Made by a program: the position numbers and the translations under genes. From UBA940 sp031548515 (GTDB taxonomy: Bacteria > Bacteroidota > Bacteroidia > Bacteroidales > Rikenellaceae), in contig JAVBRB010000046.1 of the NCBI GenBank assembly GCA_031548515.1, forward strand, positions 1-14,827: 14,827 bases of DNA. Direction: 5' to 3'. Below, in pieces: positions 14,151-14,827 of the stretch (position 1 is its first letter; every line of letters begins with the position of its first letter). The notes beneath the pieces are model-generated. The model made no database searches and was not told the origin of the DNA. It was given only the letters and a program-made list of their open reading frames with translations.

Positions 14151-14827
14151 TATCTTCTTCCTCGAGTCTCTTTCTTTTCGCGTCGTGAGACCTTTTTGTC
14201 GGCGGGTTTGCCGGCCTTTGAAGCTTTCGGTTTCCTGCCTGGCGCCGCTGCCGAAGTTTTCTTACCTTTTGCGGGTTTGTCGAACCACATGTCGTCGGCT
14301 TTTCGGGTTTTCCGGGCTGGTTTTTCGAATTGGGCACCGTCCGCACCGCGATATCCCCGGACCGGTTTTTCCGCCGCCATATCCTCCCTGACCTTTTTGT
14401 CGAGCCGGTCGAACCAGGCGTCGTCCGCATCGCGTTTTTTACGGGCGGGACGGACTGCGGCCTCTCCGGGTGCATCGGCCTTACGCGGGATCCACTCCGG
14501 CCTTTCCTCCACGTCCCAGACCTCTTTTTCCTTCCTCTGATACGGCTTCCGAGCGGGTTTCTCCGCTGCATCGAAATCGCGTGGCTTTCGGGCGGGTTTT
14601 TCCGCTGCATCGAAATTGCGTGGTTTCCTCGCAGGCCTTTCCTTGAACTCGCCTGCTTCGGCAGCCTCTTTACGGCGCTGGGCGCGCGGCTGTTTCTCTC
14701 CGCCGCCGGCCTGCTTGTCCTGTGCTATTTCGGCGATCGGACGACCCTTCGAAAGCATGTTCAGTGCCCGGACGACCTTGTTGGCATCCCCGAAAGGCAC
14801 CGTGGCGAACGAAAAATCGTCCATCAC
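14150..14827 (-). CDS. DEAD-box RNA helicase, C-terminal part with long basic tail (runs off right edge)
   Basis: The last 225 residues of a protein whose 5' end lies beyond the window; the GTG/ATG at the edge are internal codons. The first ~38 visible residues (DDFSFATVPFGDANKVVRAL...GRPIAEIAQD) match the end of a DbpA-type RNA-binding domain, found at the C-terminus of DEAD-box ATP-dependent RNA helicases. The helicase core is not visible, so the identity is inferred from this domain. The remaining ~185 residues are a basic, low-complexity, probably disordered tail. It contains a 13-residue tandem unit (EKPARKPRDFDAA, 14553-14630) and recurring DADDAWFD / KADDMWFD motifs. The tail is longer than in many homologues and probably adds RNA affinity. 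Transcription ends at the shared terminator 14116-14150. Confidence 0.75.
   Translation of the reverse strand: MMDDFSFATVPFGDANKVVRALNMLSKGRPIAEIAQDKQAGGGEKQPRAQRRKEAAEAGEFKERPARKPRNFDAAEKPARKPRDFDAAEKPARKPYQRKEKEVWDVEERPEWIPRKADAPGEAAVRPARKKRDADDAWFDRLDKKVREDMAAEKPVRGYRGADGAQFEKPARKTRKADDMWFDKPAKGKKTSAAAPGRKPKASKAGKPADKKVSRREKKETRGRR
14553..14630 (-). repeat. 39-bp tandem repeat in helicase tail
   Basis: Two adjacent 39-bp units, nearly identical, encode EKPARKPR(D/N)FDAA; a third, degenerate KPARKPY follows. In-frame units suggest tail length varies by slippage between strains. Confidence 0.7.

Overview
The window reads as chromosomal DNA of a Bacteroidota bacterium, order Bacteroidales, most likely Alistipes or another Rikenellaceae. 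The lineage call rests on three things: several promoters of the Bacteroidetes type (TTTG, 19-21 bp, TAnnTTTG), start codons that mostly lack Shine-Dalgarno sequences, and gene families typical of the phylum (TGS-domain nucleoside kinase, basic-tailed S1, lipoprotein enzymes). Genus is an inference. Most of the window is ordinary core metabolism and RNA biology; I see no phage, CRISPR, tRNA, rRNA or transposase gene.

Layout. On the minus strand from 6993 down to 1 lie a P-loop nucleoside kinase with an N-terminal TGS domain, glycine dehydrogenase gcvP, the peptidyl-prolyl isomerase slyD, a YitT-family membrane protein, and the first 69 codons of miaB. Divergent from the kinase, the plus strand carries a lipoprotein 5'-nucleotidase, rpsA (ribosomal protein S1), rnz (RNase Z), an unrecognised helical protein overlapping rnz, and a two-gene unit of an outer-membrane barrel and a beta-lactamase-fold serine hydrolase lipoprotein. 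A symmetrical terminator separates these from the convergent 3' end of a DEAD-box RNA helicase that enters from the right edge.

Functional themes. Many genes concern RNA: miaB (tRNA modification), rpsA (translation initiation), rnz (tRNA 3' processing) and the helicase. The kinase and 5'-nucleotidase act in opposite directions on nucleosides and nucleotides, and share one short control region with overlapping divergent promoters and a large palindrome.

The unusual material is between and around the genes. (1) Two copies of a ~120-bp fold-back repeat lie directly behind the stop codons of yitT and slyD. Their inner stems differ in sequence but keep pairing, while the unpaired positions (GA opposite GA, a bulged A, the TGA of the loop) are constant. 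(2) The slyD start codon abuts the 3' arm of a 22-bp leader stem that pairs fully only in slyD-sense RNA and competes with a second hairpin. (3) A textbook intrinsic terminator (12-bp stem, 5-nt loop, eight U) lies inside the start of the rnz coding region, using codons rare in that gene. (4) The rpsA leader holds three hairpins. (5) A run of palindromes follows gcvP.
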